64,000 nt of DNA from Diacronema lutheri. Its lineage: Eukaryota > Haptophyta > Pavlovophyceae > Pavlovales > Pavlovaceae. The notes below the pieces were generated by a model that worked only from the letters and a program-made list of their open reading frames with translations, made no database searches and was not told where the DNA came from. A program made the position numbers and the translations under genes. Of the stretch, positions 1-9,776 are shown in pieces; the stretch's first letter is position 1, and each line of letters starts with the position of its first letter. The DNA lies in NCBI GenBank assembly GCA_019448385.1, contig JAGTXO010000002.1, positions 930,001 through 994,000 on the forward strand. Direction: 5' to 3'.

Positions 1-1
1 G

Positions 2-3000
2 TTCCGCAAGACGCGCGACGAGGAGAAGCGGCGCGCGGGCGGATCGGGCAGCGGCAGCGGCGGCGCGGGCGCGGCGTCGGCATTGGCGTCGGCGCCGCTT
101 CGCGCGCACGGCGAGTCGGGCGCCGCGGGCAAGCGCGCCGCGGCGGGTGCCGCCGCGAGCGCGCGCGACGCCGCGGGCGCGCGCGCGCCGAGCGTTCCCC
201 GCGCGCGCGGCGTCGAGCGCGCGCGCGTGGACGAGCCCGCTGCGCCGAGCGCGCGCGCCGCCGGCGGCGCGACGGCGCGCACGCGCGGCAGCGTGCTCCC
301 GGGCTTCGTGGTCAAGCGCTCGACGCTCAACGCGGGGCCGCAGGCGGTGACGGCGCAGCCCGGTGCGCGGAAGGAGCTGCGGCGCATCGCGGCGGCCGTG
401 CACAGGCTCACGACACAGGCGTACCGCGTCATCAACAAGGTGGTGCGCGACGAGGCTGCGGTGGCGAGCGCGCAGGCCGTCGGCGCGGCGTCGGGCGGCC
501 CGTCGACCAGCGTGCACACGTCGACCACGATGGACAAGGGATCCGTCCGTGCGATCTTCTCGGCCATCGGCTGGCACAAGGACGAGAGCACGTACGGTGC
601 AGCGCCGCGAGGCAAGCCCGCCGAGCAAGCCGCCGCGCAGACCAAGGCGGCGACGGCGCGCGCCGTCGGCGAGATGGCCGAGGGCGTCCAGCCCGTCTGC
701 GCGGTGGGCCTCACGGAGATCCTCGAGGCGGAGGCGACGCAGGTGTCCACCGCGTGCCTGATGCACCCATCGCGCGTCGTGAACGGGCTGCTCCGCGACG
801 TCGTCCGCGCGGCAGTCGAGCGCGACGAGGCGCTCGTCGCGCTGCCCGAGATGCAGCGAAACGCGCGCGTGCGCGAGCTGTGCGAGCGGCTGCTGCGCGG
901 CGACGTGGAGGGCGCGCGCGTCGGCTGCCCCGCCGCGCTCGACCGCCACCTGCCCGACATGGTCCTCCACAAGATCGACTACAAGTGCACGCCCACGAAA
1001 AGGTGGAACTACGACCGGCACACGACGCGCTACTTCCTCGTGCAGATCCGCACCCTGCAGCACGTGGCCGAGGGGCAGGCGCTGCTCTGCCGGCTCGCGC
1101 ACATCCACACGCAGCTGACCGGACGGCCGCCGCGGTACAATGTGGCGCCGCTGCGCACGCACAATGTGCGCGCGAGGCGTGGCTGCCGCTGCCGCCGCCG
1201 AGCGCCCAAGCGCGCGCGCCGCCGCCGTGCGCGCCGCCCCGCGGCCAGGTTGGTCACGCGCCCGCGCGCTCGCGCGCCGCGCGCTGCGCGCAGGTGCCGC
1301 GCAACGTGCGCCTCGCCGCGAGCGCCATCTGGGTGACGCTTTCGGATGACGAGCGCAAGGAGCTGCGCGCGCGGCTCAAGGCGCTGGACCTGCGCGACCA
1401 CGATGGCGAGCCGATCAAGTGGACAGGCACAAACGGCAACACCCCGCCGATGTCGGACGTGCGCGTCAGGTACGCGGTCTTTGCGACGCGCTTCGACATC
1501 TCCAACCGCGTCTTCGACTACGCCGGGCGCGAGCGGCCGCCGGCCGATCTGCCGTGGCACGCGCGGCGCTCGTGGGTTGGCCTCGCGCCGCTGCCGCGCG
1601 TGCCGCTCCCGGGCCGGCAGCCCGTCAAGTCGGTGGTGACAGATGGCGTCGCCGTGCACGCCGTCGGGACCGTCCTCGTGCCGAAGGCGCAGGCGCCGGC
1701 CGGCGGCTCGGGCGTCCTGCACCGCTGGCGCCGGCCGGACGGGCGCATCGCCGTCGCGCTCGGCTCCGAGCTGCGGCGGGCGATCGACGTCGAGGCGGCG
1801 GTCGTCGTCGCGGCCGACCCGAACATGGGCAACATCACCACCTACTCTGCGCACGTCGGGCGGGCGGCCGTCTGGCGGCAGTTCACGCAGCGCGCGCGCG
1901 CGCGCGCCGCGGGCTTTGCGCGCGAGACGGCCAAGACCAACGCGGCGCGGCGGCGCGTGCGCACCGACGGGCGCGGCGAGGAGTTCAGCGTGGAGGCGGA
2001 CGAGGCGCGGCTTGGCGAGGCGCACAGCGCCAAGGTGCTCGACGCGGGCAAATACATCGCCTTCCACCGCGAGAGCGCGCGGGTGCGCGAGCGCGCCGCC
2101 GAGCACGTGTACGACGCGCCGGCGCGCCGGAAGGAGCGCTGGCGGCGCGACAGCGGCGGGCGGTCCAACGCGGCGCGCGTCGCCGAGGCGCTCATCGCGG
2201 CGCACTGTGTCGACGGCGTGACGCGCGACCGGCTGCTCGTGTGCGTGGGCAAGTGGCTGCGCGACCACAAGGGCGCGCAGCCCAAGGGCGCGCCGCCCGC
2301 CTTCCAGGTGGGGCTGCTGCGCGAGCTGCGGCGGCGCGGCGTCGCGGCCGTCTTCGTGCCCGAGCCGTACACGTCGATGCACTGCTCGATGCCGCGGCTC
2401 GCCAAGGGCGGCAGGCTGCAGCGCTGCGGCGCGGAGCTCGCGCAGAACCCGCGCCTGCCCGTGGCAAAGGGCGGCACGCGCACGGTGCACGCGCTCGTCA
2501 TCTGCCCGGCGTGCAACGGCGGCAAGAAGCCCGTGCACCGCGACTACAACGCCGCGCGCAACATCTTCTACGACGTGCACGACATGGCGGCGCACGCGGC
2601 CGGGCGCGACACCACGTCGACGCCTGAGCGCTTTGCCCTCGTGCTCGCCTGGTGGGCGCGCGGCGAGGTGTGGGAGCGTGAGGAGCGCATGGTGCACGGC
2701 GAGGGCGACGACTGCGACGACGAGTGCGACGGCGACGACGAGGGCGACGACGAGGGCGACGACGACGACGACGACGATGGCAGCGGCGACGGCGGCGGCG
2801 GCGAGGGCGACGGCGACGGCGACGGCGACGGAGGCGGCGGCGGCGACGACGACGATGACGGCGGGGGAGGCGGCGGCGGCGACGGCGGTGGCGACGACGG
2901 CGGCGGGCGCGGCGGCGGTGGCGGCGGCGGCTCTCGCGCCCGCACCCCCGCCCGCGGAGCTGCCAGCGCCAGTGCCGGCGGCGGCAGCGCGCGCGGGCCG

Positions 3001-3018
3001 AAGCGCGGCCGGCGTTGA
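2..3018 (+). CDS. Fanzor-type (eukaryotic TnpB-like) RuvC nuclease, 5' partial
   Basis: Proposed exons are <2-1165 and 1294-3018, joined by a phase-0 GTGCG...GCAG intron; the 5' end lies outside the window. The protein carries the split RuvC site of TnpB/Fanzor proteins. RuvC-I is AADPNMGN near visible residue 561, the Glu is in VPEPYTS near 742, and the last Asp is in HRDYNAARN near 802. Between the last two is a Cys-rich zinc-ribbon-like stretch with HCSM, RCG and CPAC. A helical N-terminal part with CLMHPSRVVNGLLRD and TTRYFLVQIRT matches the same region of the large gene at 27-37 kb. Known Fanzors are RNA-guided DNA endonucleases carried by eukaryotic transposons; activity here is inferred. 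The C-terminus is an Asp/Gly-rich low-complexity tail ending in a basic GPKRGRR. No transposase is visible beside it. Confidence 0.8.
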   Translation, partial: PQDARRGEAARGRIGQRQRRRGRGVGIGVGAASRARRVGRRGQARRGGCRRERARRRGRARAERSPRARRRARARGRARCAERARRRRRDGAHARQRAPGLRGQALDAQRGAAGGDGAARCAEGAAAHRGGRAQAHDTGVPRHQQGGARRGCGGERAGRRRGVGRPVDQRAHVDHDGQGIRPCDLLGHRLAQGREHVRCSAARQARRASRRADQGGDGARRRRDGRGRPARLRGGPHGDPRGGGDAGVHRVPDAPIARRERAAPRRRPRGSRARRGARRAARDAAKRARARAVRAAAARRRGGRARRLPRRARPPPARHGPPQDRLQVHAHEKVELRPAHDALLPRADPHPAARGRGAGAALPARAHPHAADRTAAAVQCGAAAHAQCAREAWLPLPPPSAQARAPPPCAPPRGQVGHAPARSRAARCAQVPRNVRLAASAIWVTLSDDERKELRARLKALDLRDHDGEPIKWTGTNGNTPPMSDVRVRYAVFATRFDISNRVFDYAGRERPPADLPWHARRSWVGLAPLPRVPLPGRQPVKSVVTDGVAVHAVGTVLVPKAQAPAGGSGVLHRWRRPDGRIAVALGSELRRAIDVEAAVVVAADPNMGNITTYSAHVGRAAVWRQFTQRARARAAGFARETAKTNAARRRVRTDGRGEEFSVEADEARLGEAHSAKVLDAGKYIAFHRESARVRERAAEHVYDAPARRKERWRRDSGGRSNAARVAEALIAAHCVDGVTRDRLLVCVGKWLRDHKGAQPKGAPPAFQVGLLRELRRRGVAAVFVPEPYTSMHCSMPRLAKGGRLQRCGAELAQNPRLPVAKGGTRTVHALVICPACNGGKKPVHRDYNAARNIFYDVHDMAAHAAGRDTTSTPERFALVLAWWARGEVWEREERMVHGEGDDCDDECDGDDEGDDEGDDDDDDDGSGDGGGGEGDGDGDGDGGGGGDDDDDGGGGGGGDGGGDDGGGRGGGGGGGSRARTPARGAASASAGGGSARGPKRGRR
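2701..2935 (+). repeat. GGC/GAC trinucleotide-type low-complexity tract in Fanzor tail
   Basis: Imperfect GGC-GAC repeats encode the Asp/Gly-rich tail of the first Fanzor-like protein. Purity is interrupted by GAG and GCG codons, so it is likely prone to length variation. The tract is in frame and does not break the ORF. Confidence 0.8.
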
Positions 3019-3558
3019 CGCACGGCCGAGCCGCGCAGCGGTCGACGCTTTGCGGGCTCTGCCCAGGTCGCGCGCGGCTGGCGACGCGTGCCGCGCGCGG
3101 CACGACCGTGCACGCCGCCACCCGTGGCCGAGCGCGCCGCACCAGCCGGCCCGCTCCAACCGCCGTGCGGATCACGGACGCTCGCTACGGCTCGTCGGCG
3201 CGCGTCACCTGCGCCGGCGGCCACGGCGCCGTCTGCTCCGGCCTCGTCGCGAGCAGCCCGACCGCTGCTCGCCGCCCGCACGCCGCCGCAGCAACGCTGC
3301 GCGTCGTGCTCCCCCGCTCGCCAAACGCGAAGAGCTCCCTCACAAGGACGTCCTTCCGAACGGCCCGCGCTGCACTCGGGGCGCGATCGTGCCCCTGATC
3401 GGATTTGGCTTGACCATCTATACGCTCGTCCCACCATCCTCCATTCTCCAGCGGTGTGCAACCGGACCGGTCCTGGAATCCGACCTATAGGAAGGGCGGG
3501 TCTTCCGGGAGGACGCGCGCGGCCTCCAGGTGAAACAGACCAGTTCCTCCCCCCTGGC
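3019..3558. other. Intergenic 3' flank of the Fanzor-like gene
   Basis: No gene recognised. Open frames here are Arg/Ala-rich shadows of GC-rich DNA. As the 3' flank of a Fanzor ORF it is the place where a guide (omega-type) RNA would be looked for, but I can identify no such RNA from sequence alone. The last ~100 bp also serve as the upstream region of the MYB gene. Confidence 0.5.
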
Positions 3559-4563
3559 ATGAGCCACGCCCAGACGGCGGCCCGCGGGCTGCGCATCGTC
3601 GCGCCCGGCAAGCTGGGCGGCGTGCTGGACGACGAGGTGTTCCTTGCCACGCCCGCCAGCTGCGAGGAGGTCACGCCCACCGAGACGCTCCCGCCGTCGC
3701 CACTCGTCGCGTTCACGCCGGGTGACGGTCTCACGCCGTGCGCATCTGACAAGGCGGGCGAGGGCGAGGAGGGCGACGAGGACGAGGAGGCGCAGGCGGC
3801 GGCGAAGCCCGGTGACCAGAATGGCGACGACGCGCTCGACGGCCGCAAGCATTCAAAGAAGCACCCGTGGACGCCTGACGAGGACGAGCGCCTGTGCAAG
3901 CTTGTGGCGGAGCACGGCGCGTCGCGGTGGTCGTCGATCGCCGCACAGCTCGGGTCGAACCGGCTCGGCAAGCAATGTCGGGAGCGCTGGCATAACCACC
4001 TTTCGCCCGACCTGCAGAAGGCGCCGTGGAGCGAGCAGGAGGACCAGACGATCGTCGACGCGGTCGCGCGGCTCGGCACGAAATGGTCGGAGATCGTGCG
4101 GCTCCTGCCCGGCCGCACGGACAACGCGATCAAGAACCGGTGGAACAGCCACCAACGCAAGCTACAGCGGCGCGAGCGCAAGGCCGTCCAGCTTCTTGCC
4201 GAGCCCGCGCCCAAGCCGCTCAAGGCCGATGGCAAGGCGGCCGGCGCGCCCAAGCTCGCGCGCGACCTTTTTGGCGCTCCGCTTCACGGCCGTGCGGGCG
4301 CCAAGCGCAGGCTCGACATCGACATGCTCCTCGAGGTGGTGCAGCACGCGAAGGACCTCAAGGCGGAGGACGGTTCGGACGAGAACGACGTGGAGATGGG
4401 CGTCGGCCACCAGCCGGCCATCCACGCGTCGCTGCTGCTCGAGGCCGCAAATGCATGCGACTCAACCGCCCCGGCGGGCACCGCGCCTGCGGCAGGCGCC
4501 GCCGTGCGGGGCACGCACTCGCAGGAGATTGCGATGGCGATGCTTGCGATGGGCACCGCTTGA
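3559..4563 (+). CDS. R2R3-MYB transcription factor
   Basis: Single-exon gene of 334 residues. Two consecutive MYB repeats lie at about residues 95-200: the first starts KHPWTPDEDERLCKLV and ends CRERWHNHLSP, the second starts APWSEQEDQTIVDAV and ends IKNRWNSHQRK. The regularly spaced Trp residues and the CRERWHNHL / NAIKNRWN recognition helices are diagnostic of nuclear R2R3-MYB DNA-binding proteins. An acidic Glu/Asp stretch precedes the repeats; the C-terminal half has no recognised domain and may be regulatory. The ATG is chosen because it opens a protein-like N-terminus after Arg-rich, noncoding-looking sequence. The target genes cannot be predicted. Confidence 0.9.
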   Translation: MSHAQTAARGLRIVAPGKLGGVLDDEVFLATPASCEEVTPTETLPPSPLVAFTPGDGLTPCASDKAGEGEEGDEDEEAQAAAKPGDQNGDDALDGRKHSKKHPWTPDEDERLCKLVAEHGASRWSSIAAQLGSNRLGKQCRERWHNHLSPDLQKAPWSEQEDQTIVDAVARLGTKWSEIVRLLPGRTDNAIKNRWNSHQRKLQRRERKAVQLLAEPAPKPLKADGKAAGAPKLARDLFGAPLHGRAGAKRRLDIDMLLEVVQHAKDLKAEDGSDENDVEMGVGHQPAIHASLLLEAANACDSTAPAGTAPAAGAAVRGTHSQEIAMAMLAMGTA

Positions 4564-4713
4564 TGAGGGGCACGGGCTGGCACACGCGCCCCGCCGCCCG
4601 CGCCGGCCGCCGCCCGCGCCGACCGCCGCCGTCGCTGCGCAGCACGGCGTGGCCCGCGCGAGGAACGTGCCGCACGCGGACAAGTAAATAATTGGCCGCC
4701 GGCCATGGCATGC

Positions 4714-6258
4714 TTACGCGATGCTGAAGCGCCGCTGGGTGCCGTCACCAAAGCTGCTCGCCCGTGAGCCCGACATGCGTTTGCTCGCACGCTGCTCAGT
4801 AGTGTCGGAGAAGGATGTGTGCAGCATCGCGTTGCCAAAGCCGAAGACCTCGAGCAAGCCCTTCTTCGAGCCCTTCACGACGCCCTTCAGCACGTTTTGC
4901 GCCCCGTCTGTGCGCCACGCCGCCAGCTCGGTCGCCACTTCTGAGAACTCGGGGCGCTTTGACGGCTCGTGCGCCCAGCAGCGCGAGTGCAGCGATTTGG
5001 CCTCAGGCGGCCACACGCTCGGCAGCGCCGGGCGCAGCTCGTTGGCGCCCGCGCGCTTGGCAATCTCCTCGGTGGACATGAAGAGACCCTCGTAGGCGCG
5101 CTGCCGCAGCAGCAGCTCGTAGCAAATGATGGCTGCGGGTGGGATGGGGGTGTGGGTGCGTGCGGCCGGGGGCGCGCGGGGGGGGGAGGGGGGGGGGGGA
5201 GGGGGGGGGGGGGGGGGGGGGGGGAAGGGGCTGAGCTGACTGACAGGCGCGCGCAAGCTCGGCAGCCGACGTGCGCGGCACGCGCGGCTTGCACCAAACG
5301 AGTAGACGTCGTTTTTGCGCGAGTAATTCTCGCCGCGAAAGTTCTCGGGGCTCATATAGCGCATGCTGCCGACGATGCCCGTCACCTTGAAGTTGTCGCC
5401 GCGCATGTCGCGCTTCTCAAAGGTGACGAGGCCAAAGTCAGCAATCTTTGCTGTCGCGCGATCGCCGCACAGCAAAATGTTCTCCGGTTTGAGGTCGCGG
5501 TGGATAATTGGCGGCCGGCAGTCGTGCAAGAAGGCCATGCCCGATGCGATGTGGTGCGCCCAGCGTAGGCCGTCGGCGGTGGTGTACTTGCGCCTGAGCA
5601 CGCTTGTCTCGGCGGTGAGAAGCGGCTTGAGCGTGCCGTGCGCCGCGTATTCTTGCACGATCGCGAGCTGATCGTTGCCATCCGCGTCCTTCTGGAGCGT
5701 GCACCCAATGTAGCCGATCACGTTTGGGTGCTTGAGTGCCTTGAGCATCAGCAGCTCGGACGCAAAGTCTGCGAGCTCGCGATCGTCGGCCATGCGCTGT
5801 TCCACGACGCTTAGCACGACCGGCGTGGCCATCGGGTTCCCGTCGCTGACGGGCGGCAGCTTCACCTTGAGCTTCTTCATTGCGACAAACCCGCCCGCCG
5901 CGTGCACAAGCTCCTCCGTGCTCGAGCCGATGCGCGGTATGTACTCGCACATGAAGACGATGCCAAACGCACCCTCGCCGAGCACTTTCACTGGCTTGAG
6001 CAAGCGCGGCTCGATCACCGACTCGGCGTCGAGGTGCTTCTCGCGCAGCAGCTGAATGTTGGGTCGCTTTCCTGTGTTGACTTCGCCGACAAGCGACTGC
6101 AAATTGTTCCCGGGCATCAGCCCCTGGAACGTCACACCCCTCAATAGCTTCAGCGGCTGCCGCTGCAACCCGTCGTTGCGCGTCTCGATCCGCGCCGTCC
6201 CGAGCCTGGGCGTCTTTGTCGCCGCGTGGAAGAGCGACATAAGGCTTGAAGTTTTCAA
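4714..6258 (-). CDS. TKL-like serine/threonine protein kinase
   Basis: Exons 6258-5295 and 5132-4714; the intron 5294-5133 starts GTGCAAG, ends CGCAG and contains a long C-run on the coding strand. Splicing restores the kinase motif VYSFAIICYELL, which the unspliced frame disrupts with polyproline. Kinase landmarks in order: glycine loop GEGAFGIVF, VAMKKLK lysine, HRDLKPENILL catalytic loop, DFG, a SPE-containing activation segment (RYMSPENF), and the subdomain XI Arg in KRPEFSEV. The overall pattern resembles tyrosine-kinase-like (MLK/RAF-type) cytosolic kinases. The C-terminal 80 residues are Ser/Arg-rich with no domain. Divergently arranged with the Kelch gene. Substrate unknown. Confidence 0.88.
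   Translation of the reverse strand: MKTSSLMSLFHAATKTPRLGTARIETRNDGLQRQPLKLLRGVTFQGLMPGNNLQSLVGEVNTGKRPNIQLLREKHLDAESVIEPRLLKPVKVLGEGAFGIVFMCEYIPRIGSSTEELVHAAGGFVAMKKLKVKLPPVSDGNPMATPVVLSVVEQRMADDRELADFASELLMLKALKHPNVIGYIGCTLQKDADGNDQLAIVQEYAAHGTLKPLLTAETSVLRRKYTTADGLRWAHHIASGMAFLHDCRPPIIHRDLKPENILLCGDRATAKIADFGLVTFEKRDMRGDNFKVTGIVGSMRYMSPENFRGENYSRKNDVYSFGASRACRARRLPSLRAPVSQLSPFPPPPPPPPPPPPSPPRAPPAARTHTPIPPAAIICYELLLRQRAYEGLFMSTEEIAKRAGANELRPALPSVWPPEAKSLHSRCWAHEPSKRPEFSEVATELAAWRTDGAQNVLKGVVKGSKKGLLEVFGFGNAMLHTSFSDTTEQRASKRMSGSRASSFGDGTQRRFSIA
5175..5224. repeat. Near-homopolymer G tract (C on coding strand) in kinase intron
   Basis: G-runs interrupted by single A bases, lying inside the kinase intron. 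On the coding strand this is a poly-C polypyrimidine stretch about 40-90 nt upstream of the 3' splice site. Similar C tracts occur in other introns of the window. Confidence 0.9.
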
Positions 6259-6365
6259 CCCTGAAAGAGTGAATGACTACTGCAGCTTTCACATATTTAA
6301 ATTTCAACTCCTGGCGGTAGGACAGTAGTTTGAAGGTACGACCGAAATCGGCACAAATCCGTTAC
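6259..6365. promoter_or_regulatory. Divergent promoter region, kinase / Kelch genes
   Basis: Only 107 bp separate the two divergent ATGs, so both promoters must overlap here. It holds an unusually AT-rich patch (acatatttaaatttcaact, about 6290-6308) in an otherwise GC-rich neighbourhood, a plausible core-promoter element. No experimental evidence. Confidence 0.5.
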
Positions 6366-8441
6366 ATGGCGGCCGTCGCGGCGCACGCGGATGACCCCTT
6401 CAAAAAGCGCGTGGGTGCGGCATGCTGCGCGCTTGGGCCGTCGGTCGTCGCGATGGGAGGGCTCACGGACGGCGACGCAAACGGGCGCAGTACGCTGACA
6501 AACGACGTGTCCACGTGGAGCGCCGACTACGGGTGGCGGCACCACCGGCTGGCGTTCGACGCGCCAGCGCCCAAGCCGCGCGCCGGGCACACATGCTGCG
6601 CGCGAGACGACGGAGTGCTCGTCTTTGGCGGATATGACGCGAGCGCGGCCAAGCTGGCCGACCTGTGGGAGCTCCGCACCACCGGCACCGCCACAGCGTA
6701 CGAGCTCGAGCTCGGCGTGCTCGCGGTGCTCTCGGTCGAAGACCAGGAGGCCGACATTGCGGCGCGCCAAAAGGCGGCGGGCAAGCAAAAGGGCACGCTC
6801 GAAGAGCTCGAGCCGCTGCCGCTTTTTGAGCCTGCTCGTTTTCGCGCGGCGCTCGAGGCCGCGCTTCAGCTGCCGACCGAGGCGGTCGACGTCTCCGAGC
6901 CGAGCGCACAGCCCGACAGACCGAGCCGGGTGAGCGTCAAGGTGACTATCCGGCCGCTGCTCGCGGTCGGCATGCGAGTGTACGGCGTGGATGGTGACGG
7001 GCTTCCGTGCGCAGCGCTGACGGTTCTGCGCGACCAGCTCGCCGCTGCGGGCGTGCCCGAGGGCATGGTCGAGGTGGCCTCCGACCCGAAGGACAAGACC
7101 AAGGCCAAGGCGGCCGCGCCGGCCAAGGGTGGCGTGAAGGCAGCGGTCGAGGCCGAGCCGCCCGTCGGCAACGATCGGCCGGCCGCGCCAGATGTTGGCT
7201 ACGCGCTCAAGTGCTGGGCGCTCCACGAGACTCACAAGCCCGTGTCCGACGTGCTCTCGTGGCAGCCATGCACGCCAATGGGCGGTGTGTGCGCGCGCGC
7301 GCCAAGCGCACGGACTGCGCCAGCCAAGCTGCCCGCCGCCGCGTGAGGCGCGCCTACGCCAGCTTTGCTCCGCCCCCACCCTACCCCCACAATCCCCGTG
7401 CGCTCCCGCGCTCGCGCGCCTCACGGCGCCGCATGGGGCGTGTGCCACTGCCTCCGCGCGCAGACGCAAGCAAGCCAATCGTCGCGCGCAGCGGGCACAG
7501 CGCGAGCGTGTGGGGTGGCATGATGTGGGTCTTTGGCGGCTCCGCATCGACTGGCGCGCTGGCCACGCTCAGCACGCTCGAGCTCGCCTCGCTCGAGTGG
7601 GTGACGCTCGAAACGACGGGTGAGCGACCGGGCTTCTGCCACAGCAGCCAGCGGCAAGCCTCCGCTCGCCCTTCCCGCCATTTGTGCCCTTTTGCGAGCG
7701 TGCACTTACCCACCGCGCGCATGTGCACTACTGTCGCACAGTCAGTGCTCCGGACTTCTGTCCTTCTCCCTTTCTCCCCCCCTTCCCCCCTCCAAGCGCA
7801 CACGCTCGCCTCGACGCGCGCGCGCCGCATCCACGCCGTGCGCTGTACTCGCGCCACCCTGCCCTGCCACAGGCCGCGCACCAGCCGCGCGCTTTTCGCA
7901 CTCGGCGTGCGTGCTCGACGCGGCCGATGGCGCGGCGCCGCTGCTCGTCATTTGCGGCGGGCTCGATGGCAGGAAACGGCTGGGCGACTGCTGCCTCCTC
8001 GACCTCGCGAAGAAGACGTGGTGCGCCGTCGAGATGGGCGCGGCCGTGGCGTCGTCGTTCCCGCTGAGCGCGGCGTGGCACACGCTGAGCGCGTGCGGCC
8101 GGCGCGCGCTCGCGTTTGGCGGCATCGACGCCCACGTGGATGCCCTGCGCGCCACCGCCCTTCTCGACTTTGAGCTCGATGCCGAGCCCGCCGCGACCCC
8201 GCCCGCCGGGCCTGCCGGTGGTGCCGCCGCGGCGAGCGGCAAGTACCGGATGCGCATCACGGCCGCCAGCTCTGGTGACGAGCGGTGCGGGCCACCACCA
8301 CGCTTCAGTCATTGCGCTGCTGCTGCGCCTGTGCCCGCGTCGCTGGGCCACGCAGACTCGGCCGTTGCCGTGCTCATCTTCGGGGGCACGACGGCGGCGC
8401 ACATGCTCGACGACTGTTGGCTCATAACGGTGAGGGGATAG
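6366..8441 (+). CDS. Kelch-repeat protein
   Basis: Proposed exons 6366-7284, 7464-7619 and 7873-8441 keep one reading frame through two GT-AG introns (547 residues). Kelch signatures recur: RAGHTCCARDDGVLVFGGYD, RSGHSASVWGGMMWVFGG, RFSHSACVL...VICGGLDG, WHTLSACGRRALAFGGID, and a last RFSHCAAAAPV...LIFGG. These GG-containing beta-blade repeats form a beta-propeller, generally a protein-interaction scaffold in the cytosol or nucleus. A non-Kelch insert between blades (about residues 95-290) is charged and Ala-rich with a KAKAAAPAKGG stretch. The in-frame TTG at 6330 is not used because ATG 6366 opens a normal N-terminus. The exact partner is unknown. Confidence 0.8.
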
Positions 8442-8478
8442 ACAACGTTTCACCGGATGAGCGACGGTGACGGGAGTG

Positions 8479-8921
8479 TCAAATATTTTGTCGCAGCACG
8501 AGCGTGGCCGTCGGTGGTGACATCGGTGCGTTGTGACAACCCCGCGTCTTGTCTTTGCGAGCTCGAGCGCCGCCGCGTTCGTCCACAGGCAAGAACGGCT
8601 CGTACGGGCTCCACGGGTCGTGGGAACACGCCACTTCGCCGTAGGCTCTCGCCTCAGCCAGCGTAGCCTCCAAGAAGCCGATCAGCTCGACCACGCGCTC
8701 GCCCTGCATTGCTTGGCTCTTGTGCGGAGACAGCGCGATTCGGCGTCGAGCGCTGTGCCGCACCGCCTTGGGCGGTCGCGTGCTCTGCGAGAGCATTTCG
8801 ACGAGGTCGTCGTCGCCAAGGCCGAGCACGGGCTGGCAGCTTGGGCTGCCATGCGATCACCTCTATCATCATTGAGATGGCTCTCGCACATTTTTGCCTC
8901 GTCGAGCGGCGCGAGGGGCAT
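8479..8921 (-). CDS. Small hypothetical protein, uncertain exon structure
   Basis: A minus-strand segment reads as plausible protein: GLGDDDLVEMLSQS, a basic KAVRHSARRRIAL stretch, QGERVVELIGFLEATLAEA, and HDPWSPYEPFLPVD. An ATG at 8921 in another frame begins MPLAPLDEAKMCESHLNDD and could be a first exon, but the two can be joined only by an improbably short intron (about 28 bp) or a frameshift. No domain recognised. It may be a real small gene with an unrecognised splice, or the remnant of one. Confidence 0.3.
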
Positions 8922-9146
8922 CGACTTGGACGTGGCCGTTTCGGGAGAAATCAGAAAATAATACGATATGGGTAGTGACTTCCCAGTCACAGTGTCTGCG
9001 CCTGTTATGAGTCATGACTCATGGTCATCGATCAGTCCGAGTCCCGCTCCGAATTGCGACCTTCGTGTGGGCGCTGTGCGCACGTGAGCGTGCCGGAAGA
9101 CGCAGCGCACGAGGCACCCGGCGCGACTGACGGCGACGCGGCGTTT

Positions 9147-9425
9147 GCAATCACCGGCGCTTGCAATCGCAGGCGTTTGCAATCGCCGGCGATTGCACGT
9201 CGCGTACGTCGCACGTCGCACGTCGCGCATCCGCGCCCGCGCCCGCTCCACCGCCCGCGCCCGCGCCCGCGCCTGCGCCCGCGCCCGCCATCGCGCCGCC
9301 ATGCGAGTCAGCAGGCAGAGCGGCACGCGCCATGCTGGCGCGGATGGCGCGACGTGCCACGATGGACAAGGGACGAGACAGCAGGCAGAGCGGCACGCAT
9401 GCTGGCGCGGATGGCGCGTCCGGCT
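9147..9425. repeat. Cluster of short repeats between genes
   Basis: Three kinds of repeat sit side by side. A TTGCAATC-type unit with GGCG spacers occurs about five times at 9147-9197. A CGCGCCCGC / GCGCCC run lies at 9235-9295. A direct repeat containing GCAGGCAGAGCGGCACGC and CATGCTGGCGCGGATGGCGC occurs twice (about 9310-9345 and 9380-9418). No coding potential is evident. Possibly a degenerate minisatellite. Confidence 0.7.
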
Positions 9426-9533
9426 GAGCACGTGCCATGCCGGAGTAGCATACGAGCGGGAGTGGCGCGGCGGAAGCGCCGCGCGAGCTGAGCGGAGCGA
9501 CCGCAGCGATGGGCGCTCGGTTTCTCGGCCTCC

Positions 9534-9776
9534 TCACTCCTTCATCTTCTTCTTGTCGGTCGAAAGCGCCTTTATCCTTATGTGGTGTTTGCGCACCTTG
9601 ATCTTCCTGCGCTTCACCTTGGCATCGCCCATCTTCGCGTCGTCGCCGCCGCTCGTCGCCATCGCTTTCCTCGCCTCCAGCTTGCGCGCCTTCTTGATGG
9701 CGCGCTCCTTGTCGGCCGCGGCGATGCGCGCGAGCTCCGCCGCTTTCACCTTGATCCGGCGCTCGCGCTTGGACAT
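9534..9776 (-). CDS. Small lysine/arginine-rich protein
   Basis: An 80-residue ORF starting MSKRERRIKVKAAELARIAA and ending KALSTDKKKMKE. It is strongly basic at both ends (KARKLEARKA, VKRRKIKVRKHH), as expected for a nuclear or ribosome-biogenesis protein, but I cannot assign it to a family. Codon use and composition are unlike the Arg/Ala shadows around it, which argues that it is real. The start is the internal ATG; the upstream extension needs a TTG start. It is divergent from the bestrophin-like gene, with 143 bp between them. Confidence 0.6.
   Translation of the reverse strand: MSKRERRIKVKAAELARIAAADKERAIKKARKLEARKAMATSGGDDAKMGDAKVKRRKIKVRKHHIRIKALSTDKKKMKE

Noticed and set aside
1030-3159. 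Minus-strand ORF of about 700 codons over the first Fanzor
   Set aside because: Ala/Arg/Val low complexity, antisense shadow of the Fanzor exon with its GAC/GGC repeats.
8829-8870. A 28-bp intron joining two halves of the 8.5-8.9 kb ORF
   Set aside because: Far shorter than any other intron in the window (about 80-330 bp); left as unresolved structure.
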